Below are positions 12,149 through 22,930 of a stretch of 64,000 nt of DNA, one piece after another. Position numbers and translations under genes: made by a program. This stretch comes from Epiperipatus broadwayi. Lineage: Eukaryota > Onychophora > Udeonychophora > Euonychophora > Peripatidae. The notes beneath the pieces are model-generated. The model saw only the letters and a list, made by a program, of their open reading frames with translations. It had not been told where the DNA came from and did not search any database. The DNA lies in contig JAQFVV010000113.1 in assembly GCA_028023455.1 (NCBI GenBank), positions 64,001 through 128,000 on the forward strand, read 5' to 3'. Numbering within the stretch: the stretch's first letter is position 1; each line of letters starts with the position of its first letter.

Positions 12149-12883
12149 TATCATATTTTACTTTGCTTTCAAATAATGAACTAGTCCCGATTCCTTCCGT
12201 ATTGCAATCGGATTGAGTATTCATTGCTGTTGTGTATAAATAAAAATAATGCACAGCCAATGGCAAGAACTGGTCAATAGGCAATGATGCTCACTCATTC
12301 TGAAGGTTTTCATTAAGACTGGGGATCTGGCAATAAATGGTCAGCCTTTTTGAAGTTAAGGGACAGAATGACTGTCAAACTCAAAGACAGTATGTGTTCT
12401 CCAGAGAACAACTGTTAAACATGAATAACAGTAGTATAGTTCTTCATATATGATCAAAGAAAATTCCTGCTAACCTGAACAGCAGGGATTGTTTTCCAGA
12501 CTATAGTTATTTAAGCTAATGGTTAATACAGTGAGGTAAGTCCATGTTTCAGGATTGGAAACTGCCAGAACCAAAGCAAGCTGTAAATACAGCCAGAAAA
12601 GTCGCTACACCTACTTATAAGGCAGGCTGCCAAGTACAGTTGGAAGTCGGTAGAGAAATCTATAAGGGCACATACAATCAATCCCTTCTTCAACAGTTCA
12701 CATCAGAACTGACAGTTGTACCATCAGAGACAGTAGCAGGCAGAGTATAGACATCATTACTTAAATCTGTAAATATTGCAAATAGAAATCAAGAGTATGT
12801 TTGTATCTATATATTACCAATACATATATTATTAAAATGTATGTAAACTCATTTGCATTTATATGAATAATCCATACTAAATA
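12149..12883 (+). repeat. 3' LTR of the gypsy-like element
   Basis: About 735 bp matching 9530-10408. It starts TATCATATTTTAC (TG start mutated to TA) right after the purine tract and ends near ACTAAATA. Confidence 0.83.
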
Positions 12884-14854
12884 TTTCGTTTTAGAAAATA
12901 AATAAAAAATTTATTTAACTGAATTTTTATGTTATTGTTATAACTGATTTGTTGTAAACATAAGTTATAATTATAAATATATATCTGTCTATATGGATAT
13001 AAAAAAATCATTTACAAAATAAATTTGGAGAATTGTATGTATACTTTTACTCTGGTTAGCAATAAACTTTTATATGAGGTTTTGTCATAATTATTATCAA
13101 TTTGGACCCACAATTTTAATTTACAATCAATTATTTGCTACAATGATCTTTAAAAAATTTTTTTACAACTTTTTTAAAACACAACTGCCATTTTTAAAAA
13201 ATGGCAGCCATTTTATAAGATTGATAATATTATAGGATAGCAAGTTTATTAAAGCTATGTTATCCAAAAATAAAATGGTAACATTCATACCAAAAATGAA
13301 TAGTATAAAATTTATCATTGTGCAATATAGAATTAAAATATGATTAATGTACTTTATCTAATTTTCAACACTCAATGCTTTTATTAATTATATGTACAAA
13401 GTAAAGAAGATTTCCAATGTTAATGATTACAAAAGCAAAAAAACAAACAAAAAAAAAACAGTTCCATTCAGTACAATTCATAATCAAAAGCATACTTTAA
13501 TCATTTACAACAACAAAGTGTATTAATATTAAATTTTTAAACATATATATATTAGCTTAATTAATATATAACCATTCAATAAGTTTTGTGGACTAAAATT
13601 ATTTTATTTTGTCTGCAATAAAAAAATATAGACATTATAACTAATAATATTTACTGAGGCTATAACCTAAAAAATGCAATAGTAGGGACCTCTACATGTG
13701 TTTTAACCACAAGCTTATGCTATGGATACAGTCATTATAATTGTAGGTTATTTTGAGTTTTTGCATTATGCTGTTAATAATCAACTTTATGTGATCAAAG
13801 GTTACTAAACAAAAGTTAATAATATAATTTATTTCCTCAATTTTAAATCACTAATCCTATAACTGGTTTGTGATAATGATGGCTTTTATTTTAAACAAGC
13901 AGCAAAAACAAACAAAAAAAAAAGATTCAATTATTTGTGTAAAAAAGAAACACCTTGAAAAGATTCTATTAAAGAATGAAAGCCAGATTGATGCATTAAA
14001 TAATATTTTTATTTATAATGAGTTGTCTATTTCAATTTTGTTTTAAATTGATTATTTTTAATTTTATGTAAAGAAGGCAATATTATGGACAAATTTTAAC
14101 ACTGAAATTTGATCATTTAAAGTAGTAATAAACTATATATTATATTTCTTTATATAATTTTTATTTATTTTTGACTGTATTTATGTAAAATAAATAAATA
14201 TCCAAACTATTGCTTTAAAAAAATAAAATTAATGTCACACACGCACACAATTGAAAGTGGTTATTGATTAGATATTACAAAAATAAAAAAACTTTGATAA
14301 CAAACAAATTGCACCAAAAATAAAATTTAAAAAGTGCACAGTGTTAATTTATTTTTTTTTAATTTTAAAATGTACATTGTCGTTAATTATTATTTTTTTT
14401 TACATGCGTTATTTTAACGAATTTGGATTTAGAAATATCATTCATGCGTAATGTAAGAAGCAAAATGGTGGACTGTCAATAAAAATGTTATAACTTTTTT
14501 TTAAAGTATAGCTACTGAAATGTTTTTACAATGTCAATTTTTGTAGATTAGTAATTTTTTAAAATAATATGCATACATGTAGGTTAAGTATATACATTAC
14601 ACATGTAGTTCAATAATATGCTTAAGTAACATGTTTATTTATTAATTAACATTTTCTTTCAATTTAATCTTGTTTTTTTTTAGACCAGATTCTTATATAT
14701 TTTGAATTTAAAGTAACAAATTATTTTTTCCCATATCAACTCATATTTTGTGGCAAAGCAATTGAGCTTGTTGTTAGTATTGTAACCTTAACTTCTTCTG
14801 CCTATATAACTTTATTTTCTATTAAATAAATCCCATTACTATGCTAAAAGTAAT
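12884..14854. other. Intron, only the 13.65 kb inverted-pair member seen
   Basis: AT-rich; a small perfect hairpin (TGCCATTTTTAAAAAATGGCA) near 13188 is the only other structure. Confidence 0.5.
13646..13724 (+). repeat. Left member of an inverted pair (partner 19043-19140)
   Basis: TTACTGAGGCTATAACC, GTAGGGACCTCTAC and CCACAAGCTTATGCTATGG are matched in reverse complement and order at 19043-19140. The pair bounds 5.4 kb that includes the MITE, an RTE fragment and a LINE C-terminus. Confidence 0.72.
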
Positions 14855-15098
14855 AAATCATTGGTACTTTCAATTTACACCCATATAGCCACAAGAGGTG
14901 CTGTTTCCATTTCAACCACAGAAATATTCAGAGTAGAGAGCCAAAAGAAGCGATGCAAGTTCCAGCCACTAGATGGTGCTGTTCACCATGCATATGCACA
15001 GGAACCTTATGCCAAGTAGCTGCCAGCACTACTGCCTACTTGGTGGCATAAGTTGAAAGTACCAATGAGGGCCTAAGTTGAAAGTACCAAATCATTTA
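14855..15098. repeat. Small MITE-like element
   Basis: Terminal inverted repeats AATCATTGGTACTTTCAA and its complement at about 15080. TAAGTTGAAAGTACC is duplicated 26 bp apart at the right end. Interior is GC-richer than its surroundings; no ORF. Confidence 0.65.
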
Positions 15099-16867
15099 AT
15101 GTTATCCTACTGATTTATATTATAACTAATATTATGCAATATAATTATTTATGGCAAATTTAAATAAATGAATTTAAATAATTTAACTTAGCAATCAAAC
15201 TTATTTTATAACTGTAGATATTATAAATCCATAAAGTCAGAATTTTAATGTACAACTTATCCTTAACTTATTGTAGTTTAAAGATGAAATTATAATCTTA
15301 ATGTAGTCATTACATGTATTTATTAAGTTAAGTCATTATGAAATAAACACTTAAATAATTTAAATAACACTTCATTGATTTTTGTTAATATAATTAATTT
15401 ATTACCATTCATGTTAAAAATATAGTTTTAATTGCTAGCTTAATAATAGTCTAATCTTATATAGGTATTAATGAGTAGCAGATAACTTTAAATTAATTAT
15501 TTCTAAGTTATATTTTAAATACCATTAGCATGTGTAAATGCATGTAATCTGTTTCAATTTTAAAGCTTGTATTTTAAAGAGAAAATGCTTATATTTCAAT
15601 TTCTTTGTCTGGAATATGAAAATATTTAACACAGTTTTACTGTGTAATGTTTTGTTTTAAAAAAAATCTGCTTTAAAAATATTGTATTAAAGTTAATATT
15701 CTGAAAACATTAAAAAAATATTTAAATAAATATACTATTTATTAGAATATATTTTCATTTATTAAATAATAATTTGTTAATGAATGATGTAATTTATTAT
15801 TTTGTCTAAAATTTAAAGACAGTCTAATTAAAAAAGTTATTTTTAGAATATTCAACTTGATAACAGATTTAGGTCACATAAGTTAATTAGTAATTAACAA
15901 CCTAATTGTCAATCATTAATTTAATTATCTATCACCTAACTTACCATATTTAAGTAACTGACCACATATATCTACTTATTTCCTCATTTTTTTCATCATA
16001 TCACCATATGTTAATTTTATTTATTGCTTATTATTTTAAAGTAATACCATGAATAGCTAGAATAATTATCTGCTTGGGCCTTTAGCTTTGGTCCATCTAT
16101 CACTCTTCAGAAAATCTCATCATATCTATTATTCAGAAAAGCTTTAACAATGCATAATTATGGAAGTAAGTTATATAGTGGCACAGCGCTTTGTGACAAC
16201 AGGAATTTTTATGGAAGGTATAATTATATTGCTTGCACTTTTATTAATATTCAATTTCTTGATTATTCATATTAAATTTATATGAAATTGAGTCTTCTAA
16301 AAACTCTGAATATCAGAACTTTGCATAATTTTAAACTAAGTTTATTATATCCTATTCTATAATAAATTATAGACTGTGTATTTGAAAATGCTAAACTTTA
16401 CTATTATTATTTTCAAATAATTTGATTTTATAGTCAAATTAGGATGTTGTAAATGATAAAATCAGCTGTTGAATAATAACTATGAAAGTGTGAATGCAAA
16501 GTAAATTATTCTACTGTTACTATTTCTTCATGATTTAAAACGATATTCATGAAAATTTTAAAATATTCAAAATGTTTAAGATTTATAAAATTATGAAATG
16601 GAAAGAGTGCATTTTCCAGAAATTTATCTTTTGTTTAAAATGTGCTGATAAAATATTACATTATAAGAAAATATTTTATCTTTTTCTTGTGTTCTTGAAT
16701 TGAGAGTTCCACGTGCAATCATTATTACATCTGATGGGATGTCACATAAACATTCTTAAGGCACTTCTGACTAAGGTTTTAGTCTTGTACATTATTATTA
16801 GATATCTGCTAGTGCTTAATAAAAATATATATATATATTAAATTACAGAATAAATATTCATGCTTCA
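15099..16867. other. Very AT-rich intron, nothing seen
   Basis: Among the most AT-rich parts of the window; no repeats or open frames worth reporting. Confidence 0.5.
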
Positions 16868-17285
16868 ATGACATCATCATCATCAACCATTATCAATCCA
16901 CTGCAGGATGAAGGTCTCTCCAAGTTCAATCCATCTTTTCCTATCTTTAGCTTCTCTTCTTCACATCACCCCTGCACACTTTCTTATTTCATCCATCCAT
17001 CTCACATGTGGTCTCTTTCTGGGTCTTTTACAATCTCTTGGAATCCAGTTTAAAATTTCAATTGTCCATCTATTATCATCTCTTCTAGCAATATGTCCAG
17101 CCCAGTCTTTTAATTTTTTTAATGAGGTCAGTAACACCTGTTTGTTTTCTTACCCATACGTTGCATTTTCGATCTCTTCTTGTTACTCCCAACATGCATC
17201 TCTCCATACTTCTTTGATTGGTCTGAAGTCTCTGTATTGCTCTTCTATTAAGTGTGCAAGTCTCAGATCCATAAGTAAGAACTGA
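16868..17285 (-). mobile_element. 5'-truncated RTE copy (3' 420 bp only)
   Basis: The complementary strand matches the last 420 bp of the 54.6-57.4 kb element, from the TYGSETWTL region to the (CATCAT) tail at 16872-16883. The opposite-strand reading of the basic tail (SWAGHI-like) is recognisable with mutations. Dead 5'-truncated insertion. Confidence 0.9.
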
Positions 17286-18289
17286 TTGTACTTTATATTA
17301 AATATTTTATCTATCTATGAAAAATAAAATAAAAAAATAAACTTGGTGCTTACTACAGTGTATGTATTGCTTCCAGATGAATATTATACTCTTTATTATG
17401 AATTTCAAATAGCTGGAAATACGTATTATGCTCTTGATAAACTACTATTGCCTTATAAAGCTTCTTATTAATTCAAAGGAACTTATATATCATTATTATT
17501 TATAAATATTTTTATTGATTTAATCTTAACACTATTTCAAAAGGAAATAATAGTATTATCTTCATACTGTTTGAAATGAATATTATGATTACTATTTATT
17601 TATTGCTTTAAAATTTGAATTGTTTTAAAAGGAAATTATATTTTCTTGTCTTCATATTATTTCAATGAATACTTTGTTATTTACCTTGAATGGCTTTTCC
17701 AATTATGTCAGTGCTGAATTGTTTTGCCAATATTTAATATTCATATCATCCGAATATTTTCATAAAATTTTCAACATCTCCATGGAATTATTATTTGAAC
17801 TCCTGAACTATTAAATGATAAAAGGTTTATAAATATTTTAGACAAGTTTTATTTATAAGTGTATTATATTTATGATATTGTTTTATTATTATTTATTGTA
17901 CGATTTCTACTATATGTAGTATGGGAGTTTCTCAGAATATTCGACTAACATAAAAGTTCTGTACGAATTGGTCAGAGTGTATATAAATGGAGAAATTAGT
18001 GGAATATATGTATATTTTTCTTATTAAATTGCTAAGCCACAATTAATATGTCTATTTATGTTTTGCTTTAATTATGATCTTTTATCAGGTTTTTATATCA
18101 CATGTTTGTTATTCTATATGAGATAATGGGATTAATGCTATTTTCATATATTATGCCTACTATGATCTCAAGATGTAGCCAATGATGCTATATTTTAGGC
18201 AATGTTTTGTGATGGTTTATTCTTAGTATAGTTAGTTATTACGATCAGCATCAAGGTCCTAATTCTTTTTTTTTTATTAAAATAAATTT

Positions 18290-18968
18290 AAATTTATTAG
18301 ATACAATTGAACATGTTTATCTGTACATTGCTATATTCTTTTTACACTGTTGCAAGGCAGTCACTCTGTAGAGCTTGCTGTGATCTGAGACTGGTGGCCA
18401 TTGCCCTCATTCACTCTTCCGGGAGGATGACCCTAGCCTAGGTTTCATGAAAAAGCCAGTCCAGAGCCAGCAATCTATCTCTGTTCCTGAACCGCTCGAG
18501 TAATTTGATATAGATGTTGCAGACCCCATGATAAGCATTTTCAAATATACACTTGCATCTGGATAGCCAGATTGCAAAGGTTAGAAAAATGGCGATTCTG
18601 ATTTTCAGAATATTCTTTATGTGCACTTTTGAACAAGTGTTTATTGTCAAGTATATTCCATCATAATGCCTTACATATTTCTTGGATGTTTGTCTTGGTG
18701 AAAGTTTTTTTAAAGTTATGCATGATACCAACCATCTCTTTATTTTGCTCTGGATATAATCAGAGTAGTTTAAGAATGTTGATATACTTGATGTGTCTAG
18801 TTTGGATATCTGATGTGTTTTAAAAAAATCTTGATAAAATGTTTTTATGCTTGATTTTATAATTATTTTATTTGGCCATGAAATTATACATCTGCCACAT
18901 TCAACATTAGTATATCGCTCGCAAGACTTATTTGTTGATAACATTAAATATATTTCATACTGTGACAT
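18290..18968 (-). pseudogene. C-terminal end of a LINE polyprotein (probable)
   Basis: A 176-codon open frame on the minus strand contains CERYTNVECGRCIISWP (cysteine pairs resembling the zinc-knuckle after the reverse transcriptase). It ends with IAIFLTFAIWLSRCKCIFEN and a helical tail. The hydrophobic TFAIWLSRCK stretch is typical of LINE C-termini just before the 3' UTR, and a related sequence recurs at 61.4 kb (FTIWSLRCKLVISK). No catalytic domain is left. It could instead be an unrelated ORF. Confidence 0.5.
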
Positions 18969-19042
18969 ATGAGAATGAAAGCAGAATTAAATAATAAATA
19001 TAAGAGCTCATGGTTAAATCATATTGTATTCCCTCTTTTCTT

Positions 19043-19140
19043 CCATAGCGTAAGCTTGTGGTTAAACACCTGTAGAGGTCCCTACTATCGCATTTTACAT
19101 GCATATTCTCGAGGTTACAGCCTCAGTAAATATTATTATT
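19043..19140 (-). repeat. Right member of the inverted pair (partner 13646-13724)
   Basis: CCATAGCGTAAGCTTGTGG, GTAGAGGTCCCTAC and GAGGTTACAGCCTCAGTAAA mirror the left member, with a 15-bp extra segment in between. Confidence 0.72.
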
Positions 19141-19785
19141 TTTAGTCTAAATTATATTTAAACTTTGTGATAATTATATAAATTGTTAAAATATTAATGA
19201 TTTATCCATGTTATATTTATAAGGATTAATAAAATATTAATTTAATTATTACTTCTGAATTTGCATCTGTATGATCCACATTGTCAGAAATCCAAAATCA
19301 CACATATATTTTAATATTAAAGTATAAGAGTACAAGAAGATTATAAAGCACTTTATTAATCATTTATACTGTTGACATTTTAAATAACATCATCGGTTGA
19401 CAATATTATATTATTTTAGTTTGATTAAGTTTATAAGAGAACCTTTTATGTGATATACGGGTAGCAACAAAATCCCTGTCCTTCTTATACTATCATCAAT
19501 GTCATCCTAGATTGCTTTATAATCATTTTAATATCAGAGTTTCATGATTAATTTTAAAATAAAATGTATTCGTTGTACTAGGATATTATCCAAAGACTGG
19601 ATCATATATTATAATTATTTACTAGGATCACATTCACTGTTTGGATAACAACCTTGAGATTTGATTAAGAAAGATTTATTTAAATTGATCTTCTTTTATA
19701 GTAACCTGATTTTATAACTATAATAAACACCATCATACTTCCCCATTGTTTTTAAATTTACTTAAAGACATAATAAAAGACAAAG

Positions 19786-19839
19786 GACCCCCCAAGATAC
19801 ATTTCGTGCTGAACCAGCACTCATCAGTTGGCCCAGGTC
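19786..19839 (-). ncRNA. Type-I hammerhead ribozyme, core intact
   Basis: Minus strand: CTGATGA at 19827-19821; stem II GTGCTG-GTT-CAGCAC (19820-19806, 6 bp perfect); GAAA 19805-19802; stem III ATGTAT; C17 at 19796, cleavage predicted between 19796 and 19795. Stem I: AA-CC (19828-19831) pairs TT-GG (19795-19792), then an internal loop, then CCAG pairs with the GGTC-side bases (19836-19839 with 19789-19786). All invariant core positions are present. Confidence 0.88.
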
Positions 19840-20180
19840 ACTATCTTTCATATGTATCTTTATTATATGAAAAGTATTTATCTAGAGCTTTTCATTTACC
19901 ATTGTCAAACTTTCTCCACTCACAACTTTGACTCCATCCATTTCAGATAAATACAATAATGATTATTACTAATCATTTTCGAAACTAGAGATGATCTCTA
20001 GCACAGATATAAATTTTAAACCTCAGTTAAAGATTAATATATCTGATTTTTTTTTATTTTACACACACGGAGTTATTACTCTTTCTCTTTCCCATGTGTA
20101 ATATCTTATAGATATAATAAACACCACCATACTTCCACATTCTTTTTAAATTCACTTAAATAAACAATAAAAGACAAATG

Positions 20181-20230
20181 CCCCCCAAGATGCATTTCGT
20201 GCTGAACCAGCACTCATCAGTTGGCCCAGG
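20181..20230 (-). ncRNA. Type-I hammerhead ribozyme, core intact (second unit)
   Basis: Minus strand: CTGATGA 20220-20214; stem II GTGCTG-GTT-CAGCAC (20213-20199); GAAA 20198-20195; stem III ATGCAT, a perfect palindrome; C17 at 20189, cleavage between 20189 and 20188. Stem I: four inner pairs (20221-20224 with 20188-20185), internal loop, then two outer C-G pairs. All invariant positions are kept. Confidence 0.88.
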
Positions 20231-20439
20231 TCACTATCTCTCATATATATCTTTATAATATGAAAAGTATTTATCTAGAGCAAATTGCTACGAAGCCAAC
20301 CATTTCAGATAAATACAATAATGATTATTACTAATCCTTTTCGATAGTAGAGATTATCTCTAGCACAGATATAAACTTTAAACCTCAGTTAAAGATTAAT
20401 ACATCTGATTTTTTTATTTTACACACACCTGATTTTATG

Positions 20440-22435
20440 GAAATCTGCTTTATAAGATTAACTTAGAGTATTAGAACTCTAGATTAACCGACTTGTTTTT
20501 AGAGCAGCATGAGAGCTAGTTATCTAAAGTTACATTTGTTAATTATGATAATTAGCATGTTAACCATGATAATTTTAATGAGATCACAAGTTGATCCTGA
20601 TGAGTACAATATATATATATTGACACTATAGTCTATTCTATTATATCATTTAAACTCTTTCCCCCAATTTTAAAATGTTTATCTTAAAAAACTAGAGAAT
20701 CTTAATTTATAGAATTAACTCATTTATCACTCAAAAGAATTAAATAATGTTATTTGACAGTTAAATGCCAGCTTAATTTAAAACAAAATACAACCACAGG
20801 GGAAAACATTAAATCTTTTTAATGTTATTATTAAACACTGCAGACATAAATTTGCATTTAAAGATAAAGGTAACATTATAATTTAATTATGATTTAGATT
20901 ACAGCATTAATAGTAAAATTCCTTCATCTATACTTGATGTTTATGCATGTGTATGTATAAATATACAGTACATGTTTCTGTCAAAACATTTATAAAATTT
21001 AATTGAGATTAAAACATTTTAAAATGTACTTATTCAGTTAAAACACACAATGGAAATTTCTTATAAAGATGTAAGCTAAAGTCACGAAAGAGATAATCTG
21101 CTAATCAAGTGAATGAGAGAAAATTTTATGAATAAAAAGGTACAAAATTAAAGAGATGGTCATAAGAAAGCATTGAATAAAGTCAATATGAAATTTAAAA
21201 TTTATATCTACAGAATAAACGATCTTTACAATTCTAAGCTTGCTTTTATACACAATTAATGAAGCTGTATAACAATAAATAAGCTGAGTGCTTTCGAGAA
21301 TTCTATGTTCCCATATTCATTGCTCTTTTCACTAATAGTTAGTAGATATCACAGTAATATATGCAAATTTATGTAATATTTAAACGGCCCACTTTTTAGA
21401 GAGTGTAAAGCAGGTGTCTCTTCTATTGATCGCTCTAGGGTCTTCTGCGATAAAACACGCTTCCCGGACTTTGCTCTTTGTGCTCAGTGCAAATTATTTT
21501 GGCTGACGTCAGCTGGAAGATGTGACCAGCGACTCTCATGCTCTACAAATATTGAGCTGCTTTCGGCCTTCGTTCACGTTCTATTATATATGTATCGGTG
21601 CTGCGACACTCTAATGGCGATGTTAGTTTGTACATTAATATTTATTTCCATTTTTTGTGATAAAAAATATCTAAAGATTCAGGTCTCAAAATAATAAAAT
21701 GTATTATTATTTAAAATTTGTATTGTATAAAAATTATTTTAATTTAGAATGTTTTAATAATAAGCAAACAAAGAAAAATATTAAAACTATTATGAAATTT
21801 TCTTTATGGTACATGAGCCAATTGGTCACTAACTAAAATTTTTATTAAATTTTATGAGGAAAAACATTTCTGCTGATAGTTAAATTTAAATCATTTTAAC
21901 GTAGAAGAAAGTGTGAAATTTTAAAAGGAAGTCTTTAATTTTAATTCATTAATAAAAATAAAATAACATATTCGGAAACAATTGTGAAAGGATAAATTCA
22001 AGCAATAACTTATTTACAAATTTTAAAGCTTTTAAGAAATTCTTATCTTGCTTAATCAAATTTGTGAGACCCAACAAAAGAATTTCTAAACAAAAGAATA
22101 AACGAAAACAATATTTTAATGTGTTAATGTTAGTGCTTTTGTACAAAAGAAAAATCATTAAACCCTTTATTTAATTCTTAGAAATTTAAACTAACTATTA
22201 GTTGAAAAATGATCATACTTAATTATTTTGGTAAGAGAAAAAACAAAATCTAAGTATAAAATAACTATTTTTTTTCAATACCAATATTTTAAAAACAGCA
22301 ATTTAAAGTTATTGAAAAGTCAATAAAAGTTAAAGAATGTTTCATGCTTTCAAATGCTGTTATTATTTTAAACATTTAAAAAGAGGTTTGAAAAGAATTA
22401 TATACTTTAATTATTTTTATTAAACATTAATAATA
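20440..22435. other. Intron with one GC pocket
   Basis: AT-rich apart from 21390-21620. A module at 21251-21330 resembles the loop of the 47.8 kb foldback (GCTGAGTGCTTTCGAG). Confidence 0.5.
21390..21620. promoter_or_regulatory. GC-rich pocket with CRE palindrome
   Basis: About 230 bp with several CpGs inside AT-rich DNA, including TGACGTCA (21504-21511) within GGCTGACGTCAGCTGG. This could be an intronic promoter, enhancer or an old LTR. No gene attached on either side. Confidence 0.35.
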
Positions 22436-22930
22436 TTTGAAATACAGACCTTCTTCATATACATGGAGCTTAATTGTAAATATAAGGAATTTGAACACAG
22501 ACTTTCAAGCACCCTTCAACTATCCTGCCCATCCCTCTTCTATGTATTAAAATGGATAATGTCCTATACATGTGGATTCAGAGTGACTTGAGGTCAACAT
22601 GGGCATAACAACAATATTGGCATCAGCATGGGATTTGGGCATTTTTTCAATGGTATGGATGGCTGAAGAGTTGAAGGTTGGAGTAGATTGAAGCCTGTTT
22701 ATTAAAGTATGAAGATTTGTTATCTTAATATAAACTGAGCACTGATTATATATATGTGTGGAAGATGATGATCTGGACCATCAGATGAGTGCTGGTTCAG
22801 CATGAAATATGTATATTGGTGATCTTTTCTATATGTGTGTGGTTAGGTGTTCAGTGGTATGAGTTAGTGTGGATAGTTGAAGGGTGGTTGAAAGTCTGTG
22901 TTCAAATCCTCTATATAAATATTAATAAAT
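22436..22930 (+). repeat. Hammerhead-bearing repeat, same family as 52.2 kb
   Basis: Left end TTGAAATACAGACCTTCTTC, right end TTCAAATCCTCTATAT. The ends are inverted repeats and the centre carries CATCAGCATGGGATTTGGGC shared with 52600-52620. Only the right-arm ribozyme is present. Confidence 0.78.
22768..22822 (+). ncRNA. Hammerhead motif with core mutation (CAGATGA)
   Basis: CAGATGA 22782-22788 (invariant U4 changed to A); stem II GTGCTG-GTT-CAGCAT with a closing G-T; GAAA 22804-22807; AT-rich stem III; TTGGTGATC as stem I 3' strand, matching GATCTGGACCA upstream. Probably inactive. Confidence 0.78.

Larger units (their letters stand above)
19716..20426 (-). mobile_element. Tandem-dimer hammerhead element (retrozyme-like)
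   Basis: Two direct units (starting near 19716 and 20114 on the plus strand) share ATAATAAACACCAYCATACT, a hammerhead ribozyme on the minus strand and AAACCTCAGTTAAAGATTAA. Corresponding bases are 393 nt apart. ACCTGATTTTAT occurs at 19704-19715 and 20427-20438, a perfect 12-bp target-site duplication. Self-cleavage at both ribozymes of a minus-strand transcript would release an RNA covering 20188 down to 19796 (393 nt). No ORF. The layout matches known animal retrozymes, which are non-autonomous and use LINE enzymes. Confidence 0.85.
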
